NCBI RefSeq assembly: GCF_030413175.1
Contig: NZ_CP129212.1
Coordinates: 2,976,001 to 3,040,000 of the forward strand
DNA length: 64,000 bases
Reading direction: 5' to 3'
Origin: Bradyrhizobium roseum
GTDB lineage: Bacteria > Pseudomonadota > Alphaproteobacteria > Rhizobiales > Xanthobacteraceae
Below the pieces are notes generated by a model. That model searched no databases and was not told where the DNA came from. It was given only the letters and a program-made list of their open reading frames with translations. Below, piece after piece: positions 48,389 to 57,820 of this stretch (the stretch's first letter is position 1; the number at the start of each line of letters is the position of its first letter). The position numbers and the translations under genes were made by a program.

Positions 48389-51300
48389 ATGGGAATCAAT
48401 CAGGGTCCGATCAGTCTCGATCAGAAATACACCCAGGATAAAGGTCACATCTTCCTGACCGGTATCCAGGCGCTGGTCCGCCTGCCGATGGCGCAGATCC
48501 GCCGTGACCGCGCCGCCGGACTGAACACCGCGGGCTTCATTTCCGGCTACCGCGGCTCGCCGCTCGGCGGCTATGACCAGCAGCTCGTCGCCGCGCGAAA
48601 ACACCTCGAACAGTACAACATCAAGTTTCAGCCCGGCGTGAACGAGGATCTGGCGGCGACCGCGGTCTGGGGCTCGCAGCAGCTCAACCTGTCGCCCGGC
48701 GCCAAATATGACGGGGTAGTCGGCATCTGGTACGGCAAGGGCCCCGGCGTCGACCGCTGCGGCGACGTGTTCCGGCATGGCAATACCGCGGGCTCGGCCA
48801 AGAACGGCGGCGTGCTCGTTCTCGCCGGCGATGACCACGGCGCGAAATCCTCCACCGTCCCGCATCAGTCCGACCACGCCTTCATCTCCGCGCTGATGCC
48901 CTATCTCTATCCCTCCAGCATCCATGAAATGATCGAGATGGGCCTGCTGGGTATTGCGATGTCGCGCTACTCCGGGTGCTGGGTCGGCATGAAGGTGATC
49001 ACCGAGACGGTGGAGACCACGGCCGAGATCGACCTCGCCGACGAGATGAAGCCCTTCAACATTCCGACCGATTTCGAGATGCCGCCGGGCGGCCTCAACC
49101 TGCGCTGGCCCGACGACCGCTTTGCGCAGGATTTGCGGCTGCAGGACCACAAGGGCTACGCCGCGATCGCCTTTGCCCGCGCCAACAACATCAACCGCGT
49201 CACCATGGATTCGCCGAACGCCCGCTACGGCATCATGGCGTCGGGCAAGAGCTACGAGGACATCCGCCAGGCGCTGCGCGAGTTGGGGATCACCGAGGAG
49301 GTTGCGGCCAAGATCGGCTTGCGGCTTTACAAGATCGGCATGCCCTGGCCGCTGGAGCCGGAAGGAGTGCGCAAATTCGCCGTCGGTCTCGAAGAGATCT
49401 TTATCGTCGAAGAGCGCCGCGAGATCGTCGAAAACCAGGTCAAGCAGGAGCTGTTCAACTGGCGCGACGACGTCCGCCCGCGCATCGTCGGCAAGATGGA
49501 CGATCACGACAAGCGCTTTCTCACTTTCGCTGCCGAACTTTCCGTCGCCTCGCTCGCCAGTTCGCTAACCGAACGGCTGCTTCGACTCAATCTCAACCCC
49601 GAAATCGCCGCGATGCTGCGCGCCAAGGCCGACTGGTTCAACGGCCGGCAGGCGACGCAGATGCAGGCGGTGGCGCCCGTCACCCGCACGCCGTATTTCT
49701 GCTCGGGCTGTCCGCACAACACCTCGACCAAGGTGCCGGAAGGCAGCCGCGCCTTCGCCGGCATCGGCTGTCACTTCATGGCGCTGTGGATGGACCGCTC
49801 GACCGAGACCTACACCCACATGGGAGGCGAGGGCGTGCCGTGGGTCGGCGTCGCACCTTTCACCAAGGAAGAGCACGTGTTCGCCAATCTCGGCGACGGC
49901 ACCTACTTCCACTCCGGCAGCCTCGCGATCCGGCAGGCGGTCGCCTCCGGCGCCAACATCACCTACAAGCTGCTCTACAACGATGCGACCGCGATGACCG
50001 GCGGCCAGCATGTCGACGGCGAATTGTCGCCGCAGCAGATCACCTTCCAGATGCACGCCGAAGGCATCCGGAATATCTACCTCGTCTCTGAAACCCCCGA
50101 GGCCTATCCGTCGTCCGACATCGCGCCCGGCGTCAAGGTCGCGCATCGCGACGAGCTCGACGCGGTGCAAAAGACCTGCCGTACGCTGAAGGGTACCTCG
50201 GCGATCGTGTTCGTGCAGACCTGTGCCGCCGAAAAGCGCCGCCGCCGCAAGCGCGGCCTCATGGAAGATCCGGCGCGCCGCGTCATGATCAATCCGGCGG
50301 TCTGCGAAGGCTGCGGCGATTGCTCGGTGCAGTCGAACTGCATTTCGGTCGAGCCGCTGGAAACCGAGATGGGCCGCAAGCGCACCATCAACCAGTCGAC
50401 CTGCAACAAGGACTATTCTTGCATCAAGGGCTTCTGCCCGTCCTTCGTCACCATCGACGGCGGCAAGCCGCGCCGCCGTGCGCCGGCCAGTCTCGGCGAC
50501 ATCGGCGATCTGCCCGAGCCGGCCTCGTTCCCGACGCTGGAGCGGCCCTACAACATTGCGGTCGGCGGCGTCGGCGGCACCGGCGTGCTGACCATCGGCG
50601 CACTGCTCGGCATGGCGGCGCACATCGAGGGCAAGGCGAGCATGATCCTCGACATGTCCGGCCTCGCGCAGAAGGGCGGCGCGGTGCTGAGCCACGTCCG
50701 GCTTTCCGAGCACACCGCCGACGTCACCTGTTCGCGCATCGTCACCGGGACTGCCGATCTCGTGATGGCCGCCGACGAGGTGGTGGCCGCCGCCAAGGAC
50801 ACGATCACGCTCTGTGAGTCGACGCGCACCGTCGGCATCATCAACACCCATCTGATCCCGACTGCCGACTTCATCCTCAATCGCGACTTCAATTTCCAGA
50901 GCCGCAAGGTCAACCACGTGCTGGAGACGGAGCTGCGCAAGGACTCCGCGTTCTACGATTTCACCAAGCCCGCCGAAGCGCTGCTCGGGGATTCCATCGC
51001 CACCAACATCATGATGATGGGCTACGCCTGGCAGAAGGGCCTGCTGCCGCTGTCGGAAAAGGCGATCCTGCAGGCGATCGAGGTCAACGGCGTTTCGATC
51101 AAGATGAACACGCAGGCCTTCCAGCTCGGCCGTCTCGCGGCTGCCGACCCGGCGCGGCTCGAAGCCATGATGAAAGGCAAGGACGAGGTGGTTGCGCCGA
51201 AGACGCTGGATGCGATGACACTCGATGAGGTCATCGCCCATCGCAGCGACTTCCTGACCGCCTATCAGGGGCGCGGACTCGCCAAACGCTACCAGAGCCT

Positions 51301-51880
51301 CGTCAAGCGCGTTCGCGATGCCGCCATCGACGGCGGCTACGGCGAGGCGCTGCCGCGCGCGGTTGCAATCAACTACGCCAAGCTGCTCGCCTACAAGGAC
51401 GAATACGAAGTCGCGCGGTTGTTCACTGACGGCCGCTTCGAAAAACAGCTCCGCGACCAGTTCGAGGGCGAGTTCAAGTTCAATTTCAATCTGGCGCCAC
51501 CCATCCTGGGCGGCGGCCTCGATGCTCTCGGCCGCCCCAAGAAGCGCGCCTTCGGCCCCTGGATGCTGTCGGTGTTCCGCACGCTGGCAAAACTCCGCTT
51601 CCTGCGCGGCACGCCGCTCGACTTTTTCGGCTACAGCCCCGACCGCAAGCTTGAGCGCGACCTGATCGCAGGCTACGAGAAGGACGTCGCCACCGTGCTC
51701 GGCCTGCTGTCGCCGGTCACGCACGACACCGCGGTCGAAATTCTCTCGCTGCCCGACCGCATCCGCGGTTACGGTCCGGTGAAAGAGAAGGCGGTCGCGG
51801 ACGCCAAGGCGCGCTACGCGCAGTTGGCCGCCGACCTCGCCAACCCGCCGCCGGCGCCGCGGCAGATCGCAGCGGAGTAA
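48389..51880 (+). CDS. Indolepyruvate ferredoxin oxidoreductase, fused subunits
   Basis: The enzyme oxidatively decarboxylates aryl pyruvates (or related 2-oxo acids) to CoA thioesters with ferredoxin, using thiamine diphosphate. The 1163-residue chain includes the N-terminal pyrimidine-type domain (ISGYRGSPLGGYDQQLVAAR), CSGCPHNTSTKVPEGSRA, the ThDP-binding GDGTYFHSGSLAI to LLYNDATAMTGGQ, two iron-sulfur motifs (CEGCGDCSVQSNC, then CNKDYSCIKGFC), and a C-terminal gamma-like domain starting NIAVGGVGGTGVLTIGALLG. Length fits the fused aerobic proteobacterial form. The start is MGINQGPISLDQKYTQ. Confidence 0.93.
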   Translation: MGINQGPISLDQKYTQDKGHIFLTGIQALVRLPMAQIRRDRAAGLNTAGFISGYRGSPLGGYDQQLVAARKHLEQYNIKFQPGVNEDLAATAVWGSQQLNLSPGAKYDGVVGIWYGKGPGVDRCGDVFRHGNTAGSAKNGGVLVLAGDDHGAKSSTVPHQSDHAFISALMPYLYPSSIHEMIEMGLLGIAMSRYSGCWVGMKVITETVETTAEIDLADEMKPFNIPTDFEMPPGGLNLRWPDDRFAQDLRLQDHKGYAAIAFARANNINRVTMDSPNARYGIMASGKSYEDIRQALRELGITEEVAAKIGLRLYKIGMPWPLEPEGVRKFAVGLEEIFIVEERREIVENQVKQELFNWRDDVRPRIVGKMDDHDKRFLTFAAELSVASLASSLTERLLRLNLNPEIAAMLRAKADWFNGRQATQMQAVAPVTRTPYFCSGCPHNTSTKVPEGSRAFAGIGCHFMALWMDRSTETYTHMGGEGVPWVGVAPFTKEEHVFANLGDGTYFHSGSLAIRQAVASGANITYKLLYNDATAMTGGQHVDGELSPQQITFQMHAEGIRNIYLVSETPEAYPSSDIAPGVKVAHRDELDAVQKTCRTLKGTSAIVFVQTCAAEKRRRRKRGLMEDPARRVMINPAVCEGCGDCSVQSNCISVEPLETEMGRKRTINQSTCNKDYSCIKGFCPSFVTIDGGKPRRRAPASLGDIGDLPEPASFPTLERPYNIAVGGVGGTGVLTIGALLGMAAHIEGKASMILDMSGLAQKGGAVLSHVRLSEHTADVTCSRIVTGTADLVMAADEVVAAAKDTITLCESTRTVGIINTHLIPTADFILNRDFNFQSRKVNHVLETELRKDSAFYDFTKPAEALLGDSIATNIMMMGYAWQKGLLPLSEKAILQAIEVNGVSIKMNTQAFQLGRLAAADPARLEAMMKGKDEVVAPKTLDAMTLDEVIAHRSDFLTAYQGRGLAKRYQSLVKRVRDAAIDGGYGEALPRAVAINYAKLLAYKDEYEVARLFTDGRFEKQLRDQFEGEFKFNFNLAPPILGGGLDALGRPKKRAFGPWMLSVFRTLAKLRFLRGTPLDFFGYSPDRKLERDLIAGYEKDVATVLGLLSPVTHDTAVEILSLPDRIRGYGPVKEKAVADAKARYAQLAADLANPPPAPRQIAAE

Positions 51881-51884
51881 TTGC

Positions 51885-51975
51885 GTAGGGGTGCGCAAAG
51901 ACGCGAAGCGTCGTGCCCACCATCGCTCAACGATTGCGGTGCCAATAGTGGCGCGGTTCGCTTTGCTCGCCCTAC
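51885..51975. repeat. Palindromic repeat (GTAGGGTGGGC family), left of the acyltransferase
   Basis: It starts GTAGGGGTGCGCAAAGACGC and ends CGCTTTGCTCGCCCTAC, so its ends are inverted copies. It aligns along its length with the element at 53387-53478, in the same orientation, with about three quarters identity. It begins five bases after the oxidoreductase stop. Confidence 0.75.
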
Positions 51976-52117
51976 ATTGAACTCGGTCACGGTTACTGTG
52001 TCGCCGTTGACGGTCGCGAACCGCCTGCTTGCAGGGTCGAAGGCCATGGGAGGTGGCTTCGCATCGCCATCGAGGTGTGAGCTGCTGTCGGTTTGAGTTC
52101 GAAAGCTTCGACTCCTG

Positions 52118-53221
52118 TCATTTCTGCAATTTGTACCGACCAATATACCTATCGGCAGCGGTAGTCAGGAGCCTGGCAAATTCGCGGTGGCGCATTTCGG
52201 TCGGGACTGCGATGGCAATTGCCACGATGTTGGCGATCAGAACCATAATCGCGAAGATATAGAAATTACGTTCGGGCCGGATCAGGAACACGGCGAACAT
52301 GATCGAGTAATGAACGAGATAAAGTGTGAACGAGTAATCGGCCATGAATTTAATGAAACGGGCGACCGGCTTTGACGTGAGCAACCTACTGGACTGCGAG
52401 GCCGCGAGCACCGCGAACAGAAAAATTACCACGGTGGCATAAGTGAGAATATTATATTCCAGACGCGCCTTGGTGACCAGAAAGAAGCAAACGGCCGCAC
52501 CGAGCGCGAGGGTCAGCGATGCCCAATAGGGCAACTGTACCATCCTCAGCGTGAGAAGAACGAAAGTGCCGGCGAGCCAAAGCGAGAAAAGTCCCATGCC
52601 AACGCCGTCCTGCTGATAAGCGCCTCGTAGATAGTGGAGCGGGACTTGGCAGAAGATGATGGCGACGATGATCATAATCAGGCGCTGGCGCGGTCGAGCC
52701 CATATGAAGAAGACGGCAGCAACAAATATGTAAATGTGCCATTCGATCGCGAGCGTCCATAGCGGGCTCGCCGAGCCAAAAGGAGGCCATCGCAGATAGC
52801 TGGAAAGCACGCCGCGATATGCTTCGAGCATGAACAGGTTCGCGACGAAGGTCTTCCCGGAGTAAAAAGCCGCGAAAGCTCTTTCGTTGAAAACGTAGAT
52901 GACGATGCCATCCACAATGACCACGAACAGCAGCGCAGGAATGAGCCCGGAATATATTCTGGCGAACCGATCCAGCAGGAACGTTCCAAATCCGTACGAC
53001 GGCTGTTTCGATCGTTCGATCAGGGTAAAGCTGATCAGAAAACCCGACAGCACAAAGAAAATTAGAACCCCGACGTTCTGCATGAGTGGCAGTTCGGACG
53101 GACGCCACGGCGGCATAAAGAAAGCGATGCCGTGACCCACGCAAACCATCTGTGCCGCAACGACACGGAGCAGGTCGAGCGTCACGGAAGTATCGTTTTT
53201 CGAACTGTCGAGGATAAACAT
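52118..53221 (-). CDS. Acyltransferase-3 family membrane protein (OafA-like)
   Basis: These transferases O-acetylate or succinylate cell-surface sugars. The 367-residue product begins MFILDSSKNDTSVTLDLLRV. It has about ten membrane helices and family motifs: LDLLRVVAAQMVCVGHGIAF, VGVLIFFVLSGFLISFTLIE, RFARIYSGLIPALLFVVIVD and LWTLAIEWHIYIFVAAVFFI. Base composition is visibly lower in GC than the genes on either side, hinting at transfer. It lies between two copies of the same intergenic repeat. The frame is open 93 bases upstream of the chosen start at 53221. Confidence 0.9.
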   Translation of the reverse strand: MFILDSSKNDTSVTLDLLRVVAAQMVCVGHGIAFFMPPWRPSELPLMQNVGVLIFFVLSGFLISFTLIERSKQPSYGFGTFLLDRFARIYSGLIPALLFVVIVDGIVIYVFNERAFAAFYSGKTFVANLFMLEAYRGVLSSYLRWPPFGSASPLWTLAIEWHIYIFVAAVFFIWARPRQRLIMIIVAIIFCQVPLHYLRGAYQQDGVGMGLFSLWLAGTFVLLTLRMVQLPYWASLTLALGAAVCFFLVTKARLEYNILTYATVVIFLFAVLAASQSSRLLTSKPVARFIKFMADYSFTLYLVHYSIMFAVFLIRPERNFYIFAIMVLIANIVAIAIAVPTEMRHREFARLLTTAADRYIGRYKLQK

Positions 53222-53237
53222 TCGAATACAGCTAGCA

Positions 53238-53386
53238 TTACTCCGGCTTGCGGAACAACGGCAGATAGAAGCTGTTAGCGCAAATGGTTGTGGGCATTGC
53301 GGGCTGCTGCACACGATGCTGCTGGATGTCCGGCTCTGGGCAATTCGCCTCGATCTTTGCGTCAGGTATGTTCAGTTTGTAGCTGC
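53238..53386 (-). pseudogene. Possible C-terminal remnant of a lost gene
   Basis: On the minus strand an open stretch reads SYKLNIPDAKIEANCPEPDI and ends SFYLPLFRKPE before a TAA. It looks protein-like but is cut at its 5' side by the repeat at 53387-53478, beyond which the frame reads through repeat sequence. It sits directly upstream of the acyltransferase start. No family is recognised; it could also be chance. Confidence 0.3.
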
Positions 53387-53478
53387 GTAGGGTGGGCAAA
53401 GGCGCAAGGCGCCGTGCCCACCATTCCATCAGCGTTCGTGGTGCTAACGGTGGGCACGCCTCGCTTTGCCCACCCCAC
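53387..53478. repeat. Palindromic repeat (GTAGGGTGGGC family), right of the acyltransferase
   Basis: It starts GTAGGGTGGGCAAAGGCGCA and ends CGCTTTGCCCACCCCAC. Ends are inverted copies, and inner words GGCGCAAGGCGCC and GTGCCCACC add secondary hairpins. It is the intact sister of the element at 51885-51975. Such elements are numerous in Bradyrhizobium intergenic regions. Confidence 0.85.
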
Positions 53479-53515
53479 AAAAGCTGGATCGCACCCACGT
53501 CGTTCATTGGTTGAA

Positions 53516-53680
53516 TTACGGATCGGCGACCCCGATCGACGTCGCGCGACCGCAATAGCCGCGGTGGACGCAATCGACGAGATCCGGCCGCGCCTGCTGC
53601 GTCACCGCGTCAGTGGCCTGCGCTAACTCCGACATCACGATCGCCACAGCGACCGTGAACGTTGTCCAAGCTCGCGTCAT
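53516..53680 (-). CDS. Possible small exported protein, 54 residues
   Basis: From ATG 53680 the ORF encodes MTRAWTTFTVAVAIVMSELA QATDAVTQQARPDLVDCVHR, a plausible signal peptide followed by a short region with two Cys (DCVHRGYCGRA). TTGGAG lies about seven bases before the ATG. Size and make-up suit the small exported proteins of this genus. No family is known to me. Confidence 0.5.
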   Translation of the reverse strand: MTRAWTTFTVAVAIVMSELAQATDAVTQQARPDLVDCVHRGYCGRATSIGVADP

Positions 53681-53969
53681 ACGCGACTCCAATATCAACC
53701 AAAGATAGCGAAGACTGGTAACGCGCCCTTAGATGCAATGACCAGATCGGTTGCGTCGGGCGGTCGAAATGAAATTGTGGATATGGCAGGGGGCGGCGAT
53801 GCAGCGGAAAGCTCGCGATCCGATTTCGGAAAAATCGGCGACGGCGCGGGCCAGCGAACTGTCCTGTCGAATCAAAGCCTTGTCTCCAGAGCTTCGATGG
53901 GCTGTAGTCGTCATCAGCTCGTCACTGCGTTGACGCATGGCCTGCTTCACACCAGCAACGGGTTAGTGG

Positions 53970-54953
53970 ATGGATCAGGCCCTCGCCGACATCGGCATCA
54001 TTTCCGCCTACCGCTTCGCCGGCGACGGTTCTGCGACCAAGCTCGATGTGGCCAATCTCGACGCGGAACTTGCCGATCCGCAGGGCTGGCTGTGGCTGCA
54101 TTTCAATCTGGCCAACCGCCGTTGCCACGACTGGCTCGCCAGGACGACCTCGCTATCCGATGTCGCGCGCGAAACCCTGCTCGATGCCGACGAGCATATC
54201 CGCCCCGATATCTTCAATGAGGAGATCGCCGGCGTTCTGCCCGACCTGCACCAGGAGTTCATGGAGGAGGGCGACGATCTCCTGCGGGTGCACTTTGCGA
54301 TATCGTCGAAGCTGATGATCACCGCGCGGCGCAAGCCGCTGCGCGCGATCGAACTGACACGGCGTGCGCTCGACAGCGGCCGCAAGTTTCCAACGCCGGT
54401 GTCGCTGTTCGATGCGATCGTCGACCAGTTCGCCGATGTGATCGGACGTCTTTCGGCGGGCCTCGGCGACGAGCTCGACGTCGTCGAGAATCATGTGCTG
54501 CACGACGAGATCGACGATGAGCGATTGCGGCTCGGCCGCGTGCGCCTGCAGGCGATCCGCACGCGGCGGCAGCTGTCGCAGATCCGGGCCCTGTTTCATC
54601 GCATGGAGACGCGTGAGGACGTCGCGTCCGATACCCTGCGGTCGGCGATGCGCAAGCTCGCGCAGAAGTTCGATGCGCTCGACTACGAATTCAGCGCGCT
54701 CTATGAGCGCGCGCGGCTGCTGCAGGACGAGATCGCCGGCCGAATGACGGCGATCACCAACCGCCGCCTGTTCACGCTGTCGGTCCTGACCGCGTGCATG
54801 CTGCCCTCGACGCTGGTCACCGGCTTCTTCGGCATGAACACCAAGGACATGCCGTTCCAGGCCGGCGACGGCGGCACCTGGTACGCGCTTCTGCTGGTGA
54901 TCGCCGCGGGAGCACTGACCTGGTGGCTGCTGAGGCGGACCAAGGCGCTGTAG
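53970..54953 (+). CDS. zntB: CorA-superfamily transporter, ZntB-like
   Basis: ZntB moves Zn2+ across the inner membrane, CorA moves Mg2+. The 327-residue product has the large cytoplasmic N-terminal domain (GWLWLHFNLANRRCHDWLAR, LDADEHIRPDIFNEEIAGVL, LLRVHFAISSKLMITARRKP). A long helix follows (RLRLGRVRLQAIRTRRQLSQ), then two C-terminal membrane helices and the selectivity motif GMN in LVTGFFGMNTKDMPFQ. The overall pattern, including WLHFNL and ITARRKPL, is closer to ZntB than CorA. Confidence 0.88.
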   Translation: MDQALADIGIISAYRFAGDGSATKLDVANLDAELADPQGWLWLHFNLANRRCHDWLARTTSLSDVARETLLDADEHIRPDIFNEEIAGVLPDLHQEFMEEGDDLLRVHFAISSKLMITARRKPLRAIELTRRALDSGRKFPTPVSLFDAIVDQFADVIGRLSAGLGDELDVVENHVLHDEIDDERLRLGRVRLQAIRTRRQLSQIRALFHRMETREDVASDTLRSAMRKLAQKFDALDYEFSALYERARLLQDEIAGRMTAITNRRLFTLSVLTACMLPSTLVTGFFGMNTKDMPFQAGDGGTWYALLLVIAAGALTWWLLRRTKAL

Positions 54954-55175
54954 GTGGCAAACGACGAGCTACAACTGGGGCGCGTCACGCCGCGGGAGTG
55001 CGTTGGTATACCGGCGCCTGCGGTCTAACCCAGCCTGTTACGATTTCCTCCGATAATCATCCCGACTTGAGTCCAGTCGCTGCCTGTCTCGCCCTGCGGA
55101 ATATCTCGGTGCTTGCCAAGGCTGCCCCGACAGGTCAGAAAAAAGCCGGAAGAAGAAACGCCAACGGAGAACGAT

Positions 55176-56324
55176 TTGACCATTAAGGGCAAAGCCTACA
55201 TTGCCGGGATCTACGAGCATCCCACCCGGCACGCACCCGACAAATCCACCGCGCAGCTGCATGCCGAGGTCGCCAAGGGCGCGATCGAGGATGCCGGGCT
55301 GACCAAAGCCGACATCGACGGCTATTTCTGCGCCGGCGACGCCCCCGGGGGCGCCTGGCCGATGGTCGATTATCTCGGGTTGAAGGTCCGTCACGTCGAT
55401 TCCACCGAGACCGGCGGCTGTTCCTATTTGATCCATCTCGGCCACGCCGCCGAGGCCATCGCCGCTGGCAAGTGCTCGATCGCGCTGGTGACGCTGGCCG
55501 GCAAGCCGCGCACCGGCGTGATGCCACCGCGCGCCTCAGGCGCCGAGGCCGATTTCGAGGCAGCCTACGGGGCCACCACCCACAATGCCTACGGCATGTG
55601 TGCCATGCGCCATATGCACGACTACGGCACCACCAGCGAACAGCTCGCCTGGATCAAGGTCGCGGCCTCCCATCACGCCCAGTACAACCCGCACGCGATG
55701 CTGAAAGAGGTCGTGACCGTCGAGGACGTGCTGAACTCGCCGATGATTTCCGATCCCTTGCACCGGATGGATTGCTGCGTCGTCACCGACGGCGGCGGCG
55801 CGATGATCGTGACCACGCCCGAGATCGCCAAAAGCCTGAAGAAGCCGCTGGTGCGGCTGATCGGCCATGGCGAGGCCATGAAAGGTCCGCGCGGCGGCAA
55901 GGATCTCGACCTGACGTATTCGGCCGGCGTCTGGTCCGGACCGCGCGCCTTCGAAGAAGCCGGCGTCACGCCGAAGGATATCAAATACGCCTCGATCTAT
56001 GACAGCTTCACCATCACCGTGCTGATGCAGCTCGAAGACCTCGGCTTCTGCAAGAAGGGCGAAGGCGGCAAGTTCGTCTCCGACGGCAACCTGATCTCGG
56101 GCGTCGGCAAGCTGCCGTTCAACACCGACGGCGGCGGCCTCTGCAGCAACCATCCCGTCAACCGCGGCGGCATGACCAAAATCCTCGAGGCGGTCCGCCA
56201 GTTGCGCGGCGAAGCCCATCCGAAAGTGCAGGTGCCGAACTGCGATCTCGCCATCGCCCACGGCACCGGCGGACTTCTCGGCGTGCGCCACGCCGCCTCA
56301 ACCTGCATTCTGGAGCGCGTGTGA
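55176..56324 (+). CDS. Thiolase-family acetyl-CoA acetyltransferase (SCP-x-like)
   Basis: Thiolases cleave 3-oxoacyl-CoA to release acetyl- or propionyl-CoA. The 382-residue product starts at TTG 55176 (TIKGKAYIAGIYEHPTR) behind CAACGGAGAACG. Landmarks are HVDSTETGGCSYLIHLGHAA with the nucleophilic Cys position, HDYGTTSEQLAWIKVAASHH, DPLHRMDCCVVTDGGGAMIV, SNHPVNRGGMTKILEAVRQL and the C-terminal IAHGTGGLLGVRHAASTCIL. It is the non-canonical, SCP-x type often paired with DUF35 proteins. The next gene starts at its stop codon. Confidence 0.9.
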   Translation: MTIKGKAYIAGIYEHPTRHAPDKSTAQLHAEVAKGAIEDAGLTKADIDGYFCAGDAPGGAWPMVDYLGLKVRHVDSTETGGCSYLIHLGHAAEAIAAGKCSIALVTLAGKPRTGVMPPRASGAEADFEAAYGATTHNAYGMCAMRHMHDYGTTSEQLAWIKVAASHHAQYNPHAMLKEVVTVEDVLNSPMISDPLHRMDCCVVTDGGGAMIVTTPEIAKSLKKPLVRLIGHGEAMKGPRGGKDLDLTYSAGVWSGPRAFEEAGVTPKDIKYASIYDSFTITVLMQLEDLGFCKKGEGGKFVSDGNLISGVGKLPFNTDGGGLCSNHPVNRGGMTKILEAVRQLRGEAHPKVQVPNCDLAIAHGTGGLLGVRHAASTCILERV

Positions 56325-56713
56325 TGGCTGAAGCCAAGAAATATCCGACCCCGGTGACCAATCCCGAGACCGCGCCGTTCTGGGAAGCGGCCAAGTCCGG
56401 CAAGTTCATGATCAAGCGCTGCACCGCCTGCGGCGAGCCGCATTACTTTCCGCGCTCGATCTGCCCGTTCTGCTTCTCCGACAAGACGGTGTGGGAAGAA
56501 AGCTCGGGCGAGGCCACGATCTACACCTATAGCCTGATGCGCAAATCGCCGACCGGTCCTTATGCGATCGCTTACGTCACGCTGAAGGAGGGCCCGTCGC
56601 TGCAGACCAACATCGTCGACTGCGATCTGGAGAAGCTAAAGATCGGCCAGAAGGTGAAGCTGGTGTGGAAGCCGACAGATGGCGCGCCATTGCCGTTCTT
56701 CACCGCGGCCTGA
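56324..56713 (+). CDS. DUF35/OB-fold Zn-ribbon partner of the thiolase
   Basis: The 129-residue product has an N-terminal helix (TNPETAPFWEAAKSGKFMIK), a rubredoxin-like zinc ribbon (RCTACGEPHYFPRSICPFCF) and an OB-fold (GEATIYTYSLMRKSPTGPYA, YVTLKEGPSLQTNIVDCDLE). In other systems such proteins complex with thiolases or with acyl-CoA enzymes and help CoA-substrate handling. Its ATG overlaps the thiolase stop by one base; a GTG three bases earlier is an alternative start. Confidence 0.92.
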   Translation: MAEAKKYPTPVTNPETAPFWEAAKSGKFMIKRCTACGEPHYFPRSICPFCFSDKTVWEESSGEATIYTYSLMRKSPTGPYAIAYVTLKEGPSLQTNIVDCDLEKLKIGQKVKLVWKPTDGAPLPFFTAA

Positions 56714-56720
56714 CGTCTTT

Positions 56721-56892
56721 CCTTCTCCCCTCATGTCCGCCGAAGCCTTTGGCGAAGGCGGATGTGGGAGAAGGTGGCGCGAAGCGCCGGATGAGGGGTT
56801 CTCTCCGCGAGCACTGGGTTTGCGGCGTGAACCCCTCACCCAAATGAGTTTGACGCGCCGCCGGTGATGCCCTCTCCCACAAGGGGAGAGGG
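56721..56892. repeat. Palindromic intergenic element between DUF35 and MaoC genes
   Basis: It runs from CCTTCTCCCCTCATGTCCGC to a closing hairpin CCCTCTCCC ACAAG GGGAGAGGG. In between are GTGGGAGAAGGTGGCGCGAA and AACCCCTCACCC words, which mirror one another in part. This is a familiar composite repeat of Bradyrhizobium. It interrupts what is otherwise a tight operon. Confidence 0.7.
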
Positions 56893-56937
56893 CGCTGCAA
56901 TTGGCACCGCGAAGAAAAGGTTCGGGAGAGAAACCAA

Positions 56938-57798
56938 ATGCCGATCAACTACGAACAACTGATGGCCCTGAAAAATCTCGGCCAGCAATACGCCTATACC
57001 GACCGCGACGTGATGCTTTACGCTTACGGAATCGGCCTCGGCGCCGACCCCATGGACGAGAACGAGCTCGCCTATGTCAACGAAGGCACCTTCACCCCGC
57101 GGCCGCTCAAGGTGGTGCCGACCTTCGCGTCGGTGGCGGCGTGGGGTGCCGGTCCCGGCGAGATGAACCTCAACCGCGTCATGGTGGTCGATGGCGAGCG
57201 CGACATCACCTTCCACAAGCCGCTGCCGGCTGCTGCAAAGATCACGGCCGACTCGACCGTGCTCGACGTCTTCGACAAGGGCAAGGACAAGGGCGCCGTC
57301 ATTCGCCACCAGACCGTGCTGAAGGACGAGAACGGCGACAAGCTCGCCACGCTGGTGGCCTCGCGCTTTGCCCGTGGCGACGGCGGTTTTGGCGGACCGT
57401 CCGAAGGCCAGCCCGAGCCGCACAAGGTGCCGGGCAGGGCGCCCGACAAGATCGTCGACATCACGACGCGGCCGGACCAGGCGTTGGTCTATCGCCTCTG
57501 CGGCGACCGCAACCCGCTGCACTCCGATCCGGAATTCGCCAAGAAGGCCGGCTTTCCGCGGCCTATCCTGCACGGCATGTGCACCTACGGCATCACCTGC
57601 CGCGGCGTCCTGCAGACCTATGCCGACTACGATCCCTCCGCCTTCAGGCAGCACGTCGCACGCTTCTCGTCGCCGGTGTTCCCCGGCGAGACCGTGACGA
57701 TGGAGCTCTGGAAGGACGGCAACGTGGTGTCGTTCGAAGCCAAGGTGAAGGCGAGGGGCGTGACGGTGATCAAGAGCGGCAAGACAGTGCTGGGCTAG
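56938..57798 (+). CDS. MaoC-type enoyl-CoA hydratase 2
   Basis: Hydratase 2 adds water to trans-2-enoyl-CoA giving (R)-3-hydroxyacyl-CoA. The 286-residue product is a double hot-dog protein like the hydratase part of peroxisomal MFE-2. It has DRDVMLYAYGIGLGADPMDE, TFASVAAWGAGPGEMNLNRV and the catalytic hydratase-2 motif YRLCGDRNPLHSDPEFAKKA GFPRPILHG with Asp and His. A GGGAGAG ribosome-binding site precedes the ATG. With the SDR downstream it could carry two sequential beta-oxidation steps. Confidence 0.92.
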   Translation: MPINYEQLMALKNLGQQYAYTDRDVMLYAYGIGLGADPMDENELAYVNEGTFTPRPLKVVPTFASVAAWGAGPGEMNLNRVMVVDGERDITFHKPLPAAAKITADSTVLDVFDKGKDKGAVIRHQTVLKDENGDKLATLVASRFARGDGGFGGPSEGQPEPHKVPGRAPDKIVDITTRPDQALVYRLCGDRNPLHSDPEFAKKAGFPRPILHGMCTYGITCRGVLQTYADYDPSAFRQHVARFSSPVFPGETVTMELWKDGNVVSFEAKVKARGVTVIKSGKTVLG

Positions 57799-57820
57799 AA
57801 GGGGCGAAGGCGGTGCGCTC

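Noticed and set aside
49565..51898. A 777-codon open frame on the minus strand
   Set aside because: It is antisense to the indolepyruvate oxidoreductase, with composition typical of a shadow frame and no family motif.
53729..53950. Overlapping 60-73-codon frames on both strands before zntB
   Set aside because: Neither frame has a convincing ribosome-binding site or family pattern, and they contradict one another.
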